The translations under genes were made by a program, and so were the position numbers. DNA of 64,000 nt, from NCBI RefSeq assembly GCF_003050905.1, contig NZ_QAOT01000017.1, one strand, 5' to 3'. This document shows positions 54,203 to 62,856 of the stretch, piece after piece (position 1 is the first letter of the stretch; every line of letters starts with the position of its first letter). The notes beneath the pieces are model-generated. The model made no database searches. It was not told where the DNA came from and saw only the letters and a list, made by a program, of their open reading frames with translations. The stretch comes from Cereibacter_A azotoformans (GTDB lineage: Bacteria > Pseudomonadota > Alphaproteobacteria > Rhodobacterales > Rhodobacteraceae).

Positions 54203-55368
54203 GCCGCACCCCCGACATCGACTGCCTGGTGATCGGCGGCGGCTTTTACGGCTGCTGCCTCGCGCTCTTCCTGCGCTCGGTCACCGATCGGATCGTGCTG
54301 GTCGAGGCGGGGGACCGGCTGATGGACCGCGCCTCGCGGGTCAACCAGGCGCGGGTCCACACCGGCTTCCACTATCCGCGCTCGGCCCTGACGGCGGCCA
54401 AGTCGATGGTGCTGCACCGCCGCTTCGCCGAGGATTTTCCCGAGGCGGTGCGGTCCGACTTCCAGATGCTCTATGCGATCGCGCGGCGCCGCTCGAAGGT
54501 CAGCGCCAAGCGGTTCCACCGGATGTTCGCCGACATGGGCGCGCCCATCGCCCCCGCCACCCGGTCGCAGGCGGCCCTGTTCGATCCGGCCACCATCGAG
54601 GCGGCCTTCGCCTGCACCGAGATGGCCTTCGACCATTCCGTGCTGGCCCGGCGCCTGGGGGGGCAGCTCGACGCGCTGGGGCTGGACGTGCGGCTCTCCA
54701 CCGCCGCCGTGCAGCTCGAGGAGCAGGCCGAGGGCGTGGTCGTGCGGCTCTCCTCGGGGGCGGAGCTGTTCGCCCGGCATGTCTTCAACGTGACCTACGC
54801 CCAGATCAACAGCCTCCTGCGTCCGGCCGGCCTGCCCGAGGCCAGCCTCAAGCATGAGCTGACGGAGATCGCCCTCGTGCGGCCCCCGGCCCAGCTCGAG
54901 CGGTTCGGGATCACGGTGATGGACGGGCCCTTCTTCTCGGTGATGCCCTATCCCTCCGAGGGGCTGCATTCGCTGACCCATGTCCGCTACACGCCGCAGA
55001 TGAGCTGGACCGACGCGACGAGCGGCCGCTCGGCCTACGAGACCTTCGCCGCCACCGAGCCGCAGAGCCGGCACCGCCACATGATCCTCGACGGGCAGCG
55101 CTACCTGCCTTGCCTGGCCGAAAGCACCTGGGTGAAGTCGATCTTCGACGTGAAGACGGTGCTGGTGAAGAACGAGCAGGACGACGGGCGGCCGATCCTC
55201 TACCAGCAGCAGCCCGCGGGCTCGCGGGTGATCTCGATCCTCGGCGGCAAGATCGACAACATCTACGACCTCTTCGACCTCGTGCGGCTGACCCGGCCGG
55301 ACTGGGCCGGCGCGACCGAGGCCTTTGTCGGCCCGCCCGCGCCCCGCGGCACGCGGGGGGTGGCGTGA
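54199..55368 (+). CDS. FAD-dependent oxidoreductase (DAO family)
   Basis: The 389-residue flavoprotein has an N-terminal FAD motif CLVIGGGFYGCCLALFL and VLVEAGDRLMDRAS, then NQARVHTGFHYPRS, a hallmark of this DAO subgroup. C-terminal features include VMPYPSEGLHSLTHVRYTP and ILGGKIDNIYDL. It would oxidise or rearrange a small molecule or sugar-linked group; related proteins occur in surface polysaccharide clusters. It is tightly coupled to the degenerate GT2 before it and the GtrA protein after it. Confidence 0.75.
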   Translation: MSRTPDIDCLVIGGGFYGCCLALFLRSVTDRIVLVEAGDRLMDRASRVNQARVHTGFHYPRSALTAAKSMVLHRRFAEDFPEAVRSDFQMLYAIARRRSKVSAKRFHRMFADMGAPIAPATRSQAALFDPATIEAAFACTEMAFDHSVLARRLGGQLDALGLDVRLSTAAVQLEEQAEGVVVRLSSGAELFARHVFNVTYAQINSLLRPAGLPEASLKHELTEIALVRPPAQLERFGITVMDGPFFSVMPYPSEGLHSLTHVRYTPQMSWTDATSGRSAYETFAATEPQSRHRHMILDGQRYLPCLAESTWVKSIFDVKTVLVKNEQDDGRPILYQQQPAGSRVISILGGKIDNIYDLFDLVRLTRPDWAGATEAFVGPPAPRGTRGVA

Positions 55369-55832
55369 TGGCGGCGCGGCTTCCGGCCGAGCTGATCCGC
55401 TTCGGCCTCGTCGCGGTGCTGGGGCTCGGGGCCGATCTCGCGGTGGCCTGGGGGCTGGCGGTCCTGGCGGGGCTGAGCCTGCCGCTGGCGGCCACCTGCG
55501 GCTTCGCCACCGGGGCGGCGCTGAACTACGTCCTGCACCACAGCTGGACCTTCCGCGCCGCGGGGCCGCGGGCGCCCGAGCAGCGGCGGGTGGCGTCCCA
55601 TGCGGCGCGCCTGCTGCGCTACGGGCTGGGACTCGGCCTCACGCTTCTGGCGCGGGTGGCGACGGTCGCGCTGGCCGGCCGGTTCCTCTTTGCCGCCGAG
55701 GGGCAGGAACTGCCGGCCCTTCTGGCGGGCACCCTTGTCTCCTTCATCGTCAACTATCTGACCAGCAAGCATTTCGTCTTTCAGACCCGAGGGACGCCGC
55801 CCCCCTGCGGCCCCCTTCCCGACATCCGGTGA
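55368..55832 (+). CDS. GtrA-family flippase-like protein
   Basis: The 154-residue protein has four predicted spans and the GtrA features ELIRFGLVAVLGLGADL, FATGAALNYVLHHSWTF and FIVNYLTSKHFVF. GtrA proteins flip polyprenyl-phosphate-linked sugars across the inner membrane for glycosylation outside. Together with a GtrB-like and a GT39-like protein nearby, it suggests a membrane-linked glycosylation system. Confidence 0.85.
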   Translation: MAARLPAELIRFGLVAVLGLGADLAVAWGLAVLAGLSLPLAATCGFATGAALNYVLHHSWTFRAAGPRAPEQRRVASHAARLLRYGLGLGLTLLARVATVALAGRFLFAAEGQELPALLAGTLVSFIVNYLTSKHFVFQTRGTPPPCGPLPDIR

Positions 55833-55893
55833 CCGCATCCGCGCGATGCGCGCCGATCCGGTCGGCGGGTCCGCACTTTCCGAGGAAACCCAC

Positions 55894-58365
55894 ATGAACC
55901 AGGTGAGCCGCATGAAGGACGCCGATCCCGCAAGGCCGGGGCCGGAAACCGGGCAGGAGCTGTGGCCGGGGGCCGAGCTTCCGGCCTTCGACAGCGCCAT
56001 CTTCGCCCCCCGGGCCACGCGCTACCTGCTGGTGATCCCGGTCATCAACGAGGGCGAGCGGATCCAGGGCCAGCTGCGGCAGCTTCACGCCCTGCGGATC
56101 CCGCTCGACGTGGCGATCGCCGACGGCGGCTCGACCGACGGCTCGCTGGAGGCGGGCTTCCTGCAGGAATGCGGGGTGCGGGCGCTGCTGACCAGGCGCG
56201 GTCCGGGCCGGCTCAGCGCGCAGCTGCGCATGGCCTATGCCTGGGGCCTGGCCGAGGGCTATGACGGCATCCTGACGGTGGATGGCAACGGCAAGGACGG
56301 GCTCGAGGCGCTGCCCCGCTTCATCGAGGCGCTCGAGGCGGGCTTCGACTATGTCCAGGGCTCGCGCTACCGCAAGGGCGGCGCGGCGATCAACACGCCG
56401 CTCGACCGCAAGATCGGCGGGCGGCTCCTGCATGCGCCGCTGCTGTCGCTGGCCTCGGGCAACCGGCTGACGGACACGACCAACGGGTTCCGCGCCTATT
56501 CGCGGCGCTATCTGGCCGATCCGCGCGTGGCCCCGTTCCGCGACTGTTTCCGTGACTACAGCCTGCTCTTCTACCTGTCCGCGCGCGCGGGCCAGCTCGG
56601 CTACCGCGTGACCGAGGTGCCGGTGCGCCGCGCCTATCCGGCCTCGGGACCCACGCCCACCAAGATGGGCAGCGCCGGCGCCAAGATGGCGCTGATGGGC
56701 GAGCTGTTCCGCAGCGCGCTCGGCGGCTACCACCCGCCGGCCGCGCGCGGGCTGGCCGGGATCGGCGCGCCGGAGGCCGGGGGCGATGCCGGGCCGGTGC
56801 CGCGGTTCTGGCCCTGGATCCTGCCGCTCGTCTTCCTGCTGATCCTGGCCTCGCGGCTGGCGGGCATCCTCGATGCGCCCGACATCTGGCACGACGAGGG
56901 GATGCTGATGGCGAACCTGCCCCTGCCCTCCCTCGCGGCGGCCTTCCAGCACCTGCCCTACTTCGCCCAGGCCGCGCCTCCGGGCTACCTGATCCTCGCA
57001 AGCGGCGTGATGGCGCTGGCGGGCGAGCATGCCGTCATCGGGCTGCGGCTGCTCAGCCTGGCGGGCAGCCTCGGGGCGGCGGCGGTGCTGGCGCTGGCGC
57101 TGCGGCGGGCGGGCGGGGCGATGGTGGCGCCGGTGGCGCTGGCGCTCATGTTCCTCTCGCCCTTCGGCGTGCGCTACGGGATCGAGATCAAGCAATATGC
57201 CTTCGAGACCCTGGCCACCTGCCTGATGCTGGCCGCCACCCTGCGGGCGGTGCGGCGCCCGGACGGGGCGGGCCTTGCGCTGCTGGCGGGGGCGGGGCTC
57301 GGCCTGCTGCTCTTTTCCTTTGCCGCGCCGGTCCTCTTCGCGGCCCTCGCGGCGGCGGCGGCCCTGCAGCTTCTCGTCGAGGGCCGGCTGCGAACGGACG
57401 GAGCGCGACGCCTCGGCCTCCTCTTCGCGGGCCTGCTGGCGGCGGCGGGCGCCTGGCACCTGGGCGTGACGAAGCCGGTGACGGTGGCGCAGTTCCGTTA
57501 CTTCGCGTTCGTCTATGACCTGGGCTACCTGCGGCTGCCCTTCATCGACGATGGCGAGGGCATCACGGTCTCGTCCTTCGCGCGGATCATGCTGGGGATG
57601 TTCGACCCGTTCTACCGCTTTGCCAGCGAATATCACGCCGCGCGTCCGGTGGCCGTGGTCACGACCCTCCTGCTTGCGATCGGGATCCTGATGCCGCTGC
57701 GCCGGGGGGTGCTGCTGCCGGCCTTCGGCCTGGCGCTGCTGATCGGCCTGCCGGTGCTGAGCCACGCCGGCTTCTACCCGGTGCTCTACAGCCGGCATTT
57801 CATCCTGATGCAGCCCATCCTCGCCATCCTGCTGGCCACGGGCCTGCTGTCCGTCCTCGCCTGGATCGCGGGGGCGGCGGGGATGGCCCGTCCGGCCGGG
57901 ACGATGCGGCTGGTGGCGGGGTTCGTGATCCTGCAGGGGGGCGTCGCGATGCTGGCGGGCGTCCATCAGGAAAAGCAGCAGCTGAGCGAGGCCGTCGCGG
58001 TGATCGCCGCCCACGCGGCCGAGCCCGAGCCGCTGATCTATGTCGCCCCGACGGCGCAGCCGAACATGCTTTATGTCGCGCCCGGTTTCGGGACGCAGAT
58101 CGGCTATGGCCCCGGCGCCTTTGATCACGATTTCCACAAGCGATCCAAGATCTCGGAGATTGCCATCGACTATCCCCGCGAGATCGCGGCGCACCGCGAG
58201 ATCTGGCTGCTCGAGACGCTCGTCTACGATCCTGACCTCGGGCGCGTGGCGGCGTCCCTCAAGCCCCTGGCCGCGGCCTTCGGGCCCTGCACCGAGATGT
58301 ACCGCTCCGGCTCGTCCCGCGATCTCGGCTATACGCTGGCCTATCGCTGCCGCGCCCCGGACTGA
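55894..58365 (+). CDS. GT2-GT39-like fusion glycosyltransferase
   Basis: The 823-residue protein joins two parts. Residues about 40-265 are a GT2 domain like DPM1/GtrB (LLVIPVINEGERIQ, VAIADGGSTDGS, ILTVDGNGKDGLEALP). From about 300 to 720 there are eleven or so spans of a GT39/ArnT-like polyprenyl-phosphate-sugar transferase (ILDAPDIWHDEGMLMANL, FGVRYGIEIKQYAFETLAT), then a periplasmic C-terminus. The fusion could both charge a lipid carrier with a sugar and use it. The start at 55894 has GAGGAA upstream. Confidence 0.8.
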   Translation: MNQVSRMKDADPARPGPETGQELWPGAELPAFDSAIFAPRATRYLLVIPVINEGERIQGQLRQLHALRIPLDVAIADGGSTDGSLEAGFLQECGVRALLTRRGPGRLSAQLRMAYAWGLAEGYDGILTVDGNGKDGLEALPRFIEALEAGFDYVQGSRYRKGGAAINTPLDRKIGGRLLHAPLLSLASGNRLTDTTNGFRAYSRRYLADPRVAPFRDCFRDYSLLFYLSARAGQLGYRVTEVPVRRAYPASGPTPTKMGSAGAKMALMGELFRSALGGYHPPAARGLAGIGAPEAGGDAGPVPRFWPWILPLVFLLILASRLAGILDAPDIWHDEGMLMANLPLPSLAAAFQHLPYFAQAAPPGYLILASGVMALAGEHAVIGLRLLSLAGSLGAAAVLALALRRAGGAMVAPVALALMFLSPFGVRYGIEIKQYAFETLATCLMLAATLRAVRRPDGAGLALLAGAGLGLLLFSFAAPVLFAALAAAAALQLLVEGRLRTDGARRLGLLFAGLLAAAGAWHLGVTKPVTVAQFRYFAFVYDLGYLRLPFIDDGEGITVSSFARIMLGMFDPFYRFASEYHAARPVAVVTTLLLAIGILMPLRRGVLLPAFGLALLIGLPVLSHAGFYPVLYSRHFILMQPILAILLATGLLSVLAWIAGAAGMARPAGTMRLVAGFVILQGGVAMLAGVHQEKQQLSEAVAVIAAHAAEPEPLIYVAPTAQPNMLYVAPGFGTQIGYGPGAFDHDFHKRSKISEIAIDYPREIAAHREIWLLETLVYDPDLGRVAASLKPLAAAFGPCTEMYRSGSSRDLGYTLAYRCRAPD

Positions 58366-58398
58366 GGCGCAGGGCGCGGTGTCCGCATCACGGCGGCA

Positions 58399-58438
58399 GC
58401 CCGCGGCCCCGATGCCCGAATCAGGCAGGCCCGCGGGC
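58399..58438 (+). terminator. Possible terminator after fusion gene
   Basis: GCCCGCGG (58399-58406) and CCGCGGGC (58431-58438) are a perfect eight-base inverted repeat with a 24-base loop. The following AT-rich patch at 58575-58600 (ATATTTTATCTTTCC) is the likely promoter area of the next gene. Confidence 0.3.
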
Positions 58439-58612
58439 GGTGCAATGACGGGGCGCACTGGCTGCGAAGACCGGAATTGTCCGGATGCGCGGGAACAAAT
58501 CCTGAAAAGGAGGGGGCTGCGGATTTTCCGTTCCCGGAGACGCGGGAACCTGAGGTACCATCCCGGACCACTCCCCGAATATTTTATCTTTCCATAGTAA
58601 GGACCCGCTGCC

Positions 58613-60052
58613 ATGAAATTCCGGCTTTCCGTCGCCGCTGCCGTTGCCGGCAGCCTCGCCCTTCCGCTGCCCCAGGCCGCAAGGGCGGATTCCGACTTCG
58701 GCAAGGCGATTGTCGGGGGCATGATCCTGTGCGGCCTCACCAACTGCCTCGGCGGCCGGCAGACGCAGGCGGCGCCCCGCAGCGGCGGCGGCGGAGGGGG
58801 CGGTGGAGGCAGCCGGACGCAGGCTCCGGCGGCGGATCCGACCGTGCGCACCGACCAGAATGCGCTGAACTATTTCGGCTTCCCCGCGGGCTCGGCCGAC
58901 GGACGGATGGGCCGGCGCACCCGCGAGGCGATCAGCGGCTATCAGAACTACATGGGCTATCCCGCCACGGGGCAACTCAGCCAGTATGAGCGCGATTCCC
59001 TCTGGAACGCCTACAACCGCGCCCAGGCCGGGGGCGGGGCGGCCTACGGCCATGTCGTGGCCGCCGAGGGCAACCGGGGGCTGATCAAGGCCTTCGCCGC
59101 CGAGGCCCGGGGCGAGCAGTACCGCCCGCCGGGCTATGCCAATCCCGCCCTGCCGAACCCGCAGGGATATCCCAACCCGCAGGGCTATGGCGCGCCCGGC
59201 ATGCCGAACCAGCAGGCCTACGGCACCGGCCAGCCGCCCTACGGCGCGAATGTTCCGGCCCCCCCGCCCCTGCCGCCCGTGCCGCCGCAGGCCACGGGCG
59301 ACCTTCCGGTGGTGAGCGGGGCCCCGAGTGCCCTGCCCTCGCTGCCGCGGCTGCCGGTGCCCGCCGCCGCGGGCATCAGCGCCTCGATGGCCGACCATTG
59401 CCGCTCGGCCGAGCTGCTCAGCGACGCCAACGGGGGCATGGCGGTGCCCGGCCGCATCCCCGATCCGGCGCAGGCCCTCGACGAGCAGTTCTGCGCGGCG
59501 CGCGGCGATGCGATGTCGCGCTCGCAGCAGATCCTGGCGCAGATGGCGGGCGTCGGCGATGCCGAGATCCAGGGCCAGTGCGAGGGGCTGATCCGCACCA
59601 TGGCCAGTCAGACCGGCGCCCTCGAGGGCGAGGCCGCCGCCAGCCTGGCGCCGAAGGCCGCGGCCTTCGCCGGAACGCTCGGCGCCGCGCCGCAGGACAT
59701 GACCAACATCGGCGAGATCTGCCTCGGCACCGGCTACAAGACCGACAATGCCGACATGGCGGTCGCCTCGGCCATGCTGATGGTGGCGGCCGGCCACCAG
59801 CCCCATGCCGAGATCCTCGGCCATCATCTGCGCAAGGGGTTCGGCCCCGGCCAGAACCAGACCCGTGCCGCCGAATGGTACGACATGGGGCTCGGCGCGC
59901 TCGAGCAGGGGCATCCCCCCGCCTTCCTTCCCGCCCAGAGCGCCCAGCGGGTGAGCGTGATGCGCGAGGCGCTCGCGGCGATGGGCGGCGGGGCGGCGCA
60001 GCCGGTCAACGCCTCGATGCAGCTGCCCAGCTTCCCGGCGCAGGGCAACTGA
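58613..60052 (+). CDS. Secreted protein with peptidoglycan-binding domain
   Basis: The 479-residue protein has a Sec signal peptide (to about residue 25, AARA-DS). A glycine run follows (residues about 58-66). A peptidoglycan-binding type 1 domain is at about 80-135 (QNALNYFGFPAGSADGRMGRRTREAISGYQNYMGYPATGQLS). A Pro/Gly/Tyr-rich linker (170-250) holds short PNPQGY repeats. A helical C-terminal domain with four Cys follows. It probably sits in the periplasm bound to the wall. AAGGA precedes the ATG. It may belong functionally with the following three genes. Confidence 0.72.
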   Translation: MKFRLSVAAAVAGSLALPLPQAARADSDFGKAIVGGMILCGLTNCLGGRQTQAAPRSGGGGGGGGGSRTQAPAADPTVRTDQNALNYFGFPAGSADGRMGRRTREAISGYQNYMGYPATGQLSQYERDSLWNAYNRAQAGGGAAYGHVVAAEGNRGLIKAFAAEARGEQYRPPGYANPALPNPQGYPNPQGYGAPGMPNQQAYGTGQPPYGANVPAPPPLPPVPPQATGDLPVVSGAPSALPSLPRLPVPAAAGISASMADHCRSAELLSDANGGMAVPGRIPDPAQALDEQFCAARGDAMSRSQQILAQMAGVGDAEIQGQCEGLIRTMASQTGALEGEAAASLAPKAAAFAGTLGAAPQDMTNIGEICLGTGYKTDNADMAVASAMLMVAAGHQPHAEILGHHLRKGFGPGQNQTRAAEWYDMGLGALEQGHPPAFLPAQSAQRVSVMREALAAMGGGAAQPVNASMQLPSFPAQGN

Positions 60053-60266
60053 GCCCGCCCCGGCCGGAGGCCGACCGCGGTCCCGATCCCCCGGCAGGCC
60101 CTTCCGCCCGGCCTGCCGGTGCGGCACGGCTGCGCCGGGGGCACGGGAGGGGTCGCGAAATCCTCCTGCATCTCCGGGGGACTGAAGGATTGACCGCCGC
60201 AGGACATGCCCCTTACGCTTGGCCTGACATTTTCTTTCCGCTTTCCTTTTCCGACGAGATCTTGAA

Positions 60267-60968
60267 ATGCCGCGCCTCCTCGTGCTCGTCCTTGCGCTTT
60301 GCCTGATCGGTGGTGCGGCTTTCGCGGGCCTTCTGGCCCTGCAATCCTGCGGGGCCCGGCTGCCCCTCCTGCCGGGCTGGCTCGCGGCCAGCTGCCCCGA
60401 CCCCGCCGCGCGCGCCGCGGCCGCCCGGCTCGAGGAACTGCGCCGCGACCAGGACCTGCTGCGCGCCGAGATCCGTGTGGCCGAGCAGGCCCTGTCCCGC
60501 CTGCGCTGCGAGGCGGTCCACGAGACGCCCGAGCCCCCGCCCCCCGCGCGGGCGGAGCCCCCCGCCCCGGCCATCGATGCCGAGGCCTGGCGGGCGCGCG
60601 ACGTGGGGATGCTCGACGGGTGCTGGTCGCTCGATTCCGACTACCGGGTGCAGGACATGGAGACCGGCGCCGTCACCGACTACACCGAGTGGAACATGTG
60701 CTTTGACGGCGCGGGCCAGGGGCGCGCCACGATGCGGGCGACGAGCGGCTCGACCTGCGAAGGGCCGATCGGGGGGCGGTTCGACGGCGGCGGGCGGCTG
60801 GTTCTCGAGGAATCCGGCAATCTCGGCTGCAGCGACCAGACGGCCATCTTCCGCAGGATCATCACCTGCAGCCTGCTGCCCGACGGGGCGGCGGACTGTT
60901 CGTCCCACCAGCCCGAAGCGGGGCGCACCGTTCCGGTGCGGCTGCGCCGCAGCCCAGGAGCGCCGTGA
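60267..60968 (+). CDS. Membrane-anchored protein of unknown function
   Basis: The 233-residue protein has one N-terminal hydrophobic segment (residues about 3-25) and an Ala/Arg/Glu-rich coiled-coil stretch (about 50-75). A Pro-rich linker (89-106) leads to a compact Cys-containing domain (GMLDGCWSLDSDYRVQD, CFDGAGQGRATMRA, GRLVLEESGNLGCSD). That domain looks like an extracytoplasmic beta-sheet module. The coiled-coil followed by a Pro linker is mirrored in the next two proteins. The stop is one base before the next start, so it is the first gene of an operon. Confidence 0.6.
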   Translation: MPRLLVLVLALCLIGGAAFAGLLALQSCGARLPLLPGWLAASCPDPAARAAAARLEELRRDQDLLRAEIRVAEQALSRLRCEAVHETPEPPPPARAEPPAPAIDAEAWRARDVGMLDGCWSLDSDYRVQDMETGAVTDYTEWNMCFDGAGQGRATMRATSGSTCEGPIGGRFDGGGRLVLEESGNLGCSDQTAIFRRIITCSLLPDGAADCSSHQPEAGRTVPVRLRRSPGAP

Positions 60969-60969
60969 C

Positions 60970-62847
60970 ATGGCCGACCATTTCCTCACCAAGTCGCAGA
61001 TCGACCTGTCGCAGTGCCTGCCCTGGGGCGGCGGTCTGGCGCTCGAGGCCCATGGCGCGCTGCGGGCGGCGCTGGCGGCGCGGATCTCGCAGCGGGCGGC
61101 CGATCTCTTCGCCGAGCCGCTGATCAACCGCGGCAACGACGCGGCCCCCGCCAGCATCTCCTGGTATTCGGCCCATGCGGGCGAGGGGCGCCCGCTGTCC
61201 GAGCTTGACGAGACCGAGCAGGCGCGGGTGGCGGCGCAGCTGTCGGATCTGCTCCGCCCGGTGCGCGAGCTTCTGGCCGACAGCGAGGACGGCACGCTGA
61301 TCGGGGCTGCGCTGCATCTGGCGGGCAGCGCGCGCGGCGATGTCTGGGTGGTCGATGGCCAGCCGGTGCTGATCAACTGGGGCATGTTGCCGGCGGGGGC
61401 GGACCGTTCCCAGGCCAGCCGCAGCGCCCATTACAACCGCACGCTCGGCCGCTTCCTGCCGCTTTCCAAGGCGCCGCCGCTGACCGAGGACGAGCGCCGG
61501 CAACGCGCCGATGCGGCGGGCCCTTCCCCGCTGGCGGCCGCGGGGGCCGGGATCGGGGGCGCCGCTGCGGGCGGGGACGCGCCCCCGCCCGAGCCGCCCG
61601 CCCCCGTCCCTCCGCCGGACGAGGCGCCGCCGCCGCGCCGGCTGCGCGCCTGGGAATGGGCCCCGCTGCTCGTGCTGCTGCTGCTGGTGGGGGGGGCGGT
61701 GATCTGGCTGCTGATCCCCGGCAACCGGCTGTTCCCGCCCCGGATGGCCGCGGTCGTCGAGGATGCGCGCGCCGCCGAGATCGCCGCCGAGATCAATGCC
61801 GCGCTCGAGGCGCGGCGCGCGGCGCTGCAGGCCGCGCTCGACGGGGCGCAGTGCCGGGCCGACGGGACGCTGATCATGCCCGGCGGCCGGACGATCGAGG
61901 GGCTGCTGCCGCCCGTGCCGGGCAGCCCCGCCGATCGGCCCGGCCAGCGCGCCGAGGCCGATCCGACCCCGGTCCTGCCGCCCGATCCCGCGCGGGTGCA
62001 GGTGCCCGACCTCGATCCCGGGGATCCCGGCAGCACCGCCGTCGCGGACGCCTCGCTGCTCGAGGTGATCGAGAGCCGCACGGTGATGGTCGTGGCGCGC
62101 GGTCCCGACGGGGTCGCCACCGGCTCGGGCTTCTTCGTGGCGCCGGATCTGGTGATGACCAACTTCCATGTGGTCAGCGGCGCCGCGTCCGACAGCATCT
62201 TCGTCACCAACCGCAGCCTCGGCACGCTGCGCCCCACGCAGCTTTTGCGCGCCGACGGGCCCTTCGAGCCGACGGGCTCGGATTTCGCGCTGCTGCGCGT
62301 GCCCGGCGTCTCGGCGCGCCACTTCACGCTGCTTCGGCCGGCGGGCTCGCTGAAGCTGCAGAGCGTGATCGCGGCCGGCTATCCCGGCGACGTGCTGGCG
62401 ACCGACACGGCCTTCGCCGCCCTGACCTCAGGCGACATCTCGGCGGTGCCGGACCTGACGGTCACCGACGGCACGGTGAACACCGAGCAGGCGGTCTCGG
62501 CGGCGATCCGGGCGGTGGTCCATTCCGCGCCGATCTCGCAGGGCAACTCGGGCGGGCCGCTGGTGGACATGTGCGGGCGGGTCGTGGGGATGAACACCTT
62601 CGTGCGGCAGGGCGCGCTGCGGAACCTGAACTTCGCCCTCTCCGCGCCCGACGTGATCGGGTTCCTGCGCGCGGCGGGGGCGAGCCCCTCGATCACCGGG
62701 ACGGACTGCCGTCCCGAGGTGCTGCGCCCCGGCGTGCCGGCCGAGCAGGTCACGCCGGTCGAGGCCGGGCCGGAGCCGGGCGCCACCCCCGGCGGGGACG
62801 CGCCACGGCTGCCGGATTTCGGCGCCCTGCCGCCCCGAGCGGACTAG
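60970..62847 (+). CDS. Membrane-anchored trypsin-like serine protease
   Basis: The 625-residue protein has an N-terminal cytoplasmic domain (about 1-165; DVWVVDGQPVLINWG near its end). A Pro-rich stretch and one membrane span (about 232-252) follow, then a helical segment and a trypsin-like protease domain with a full triad: His400 (TNFHVV), Asp438 (SDFALL) and Ser527 (QGNSGGP). It resembles HtrA/DegP-style proteases without a PDZ domain. The protease should lie in the periplasm. The N-terminal domain is similar in layout to that of the next gene. Confidence 0.8.
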   Translation: MADHFLTKSQIDLSQCLPWGGGLALEAHGALRAALAARISQRAADLFAEPLINRGNDAAPASISWYSAHAGEGRPLSELDETEQARVAAQLSDLLRPVRELLADSEDGTLIGAALHLAGSARGDVWVVDGQPVLINWGMLPAGADRSQASRSAHYNRTLGRFLPLSKAPPLTEDERRQRADAAGPSPLAAAGAGIGGAAAGGDAPPPEPPAPVPPPDEAPPPRRLRAWEWAPLLVLLLLVGGAVIWLLIPGNRLFPPRMAAVVEDARAAEIAAEINAALEARRAALQAALDGAQCRADGTLIMPGGRTIEGLLPPVPGSPADRPGQRAEADPTPVLPPDPARVQVPDLDPGDPGSTAVADASLLEVIESRTVMVVARGPDGVATGSGFFVAPDLVMTNFHVVSGAASDSIFVTNRSLGTLRPTQLLRADGPFEPTGSDFALLRVPGVSARHFTLLRPAGSLKLQSVIAAGYPGDVLATDTAFAALTSGDISAVPDLTVTDGTVNTEQAVSAAIRAVVHSAPISQGNSGGPLVDMCGRVVGMNTFVRQGALRNLNFALSAPDVIGFLRAAGASPSITGTDCRPEVLRPGVPAEQVTPVEAGPEPGATPGGDAPRLPDFGALPPRAD

Positions 62848-62856
62848 GCGGGCGCC

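Noticed and set aside
55750..58851. A 1033-codon minus-strand open frame opposite the GT2-GT39 fusion
   Set aside because: It shows no recognisable motifs and has Arg/Gln/His-rich composition typical of antisense frames; the plus strand has clear enzyme motifs and a good ribosome site.
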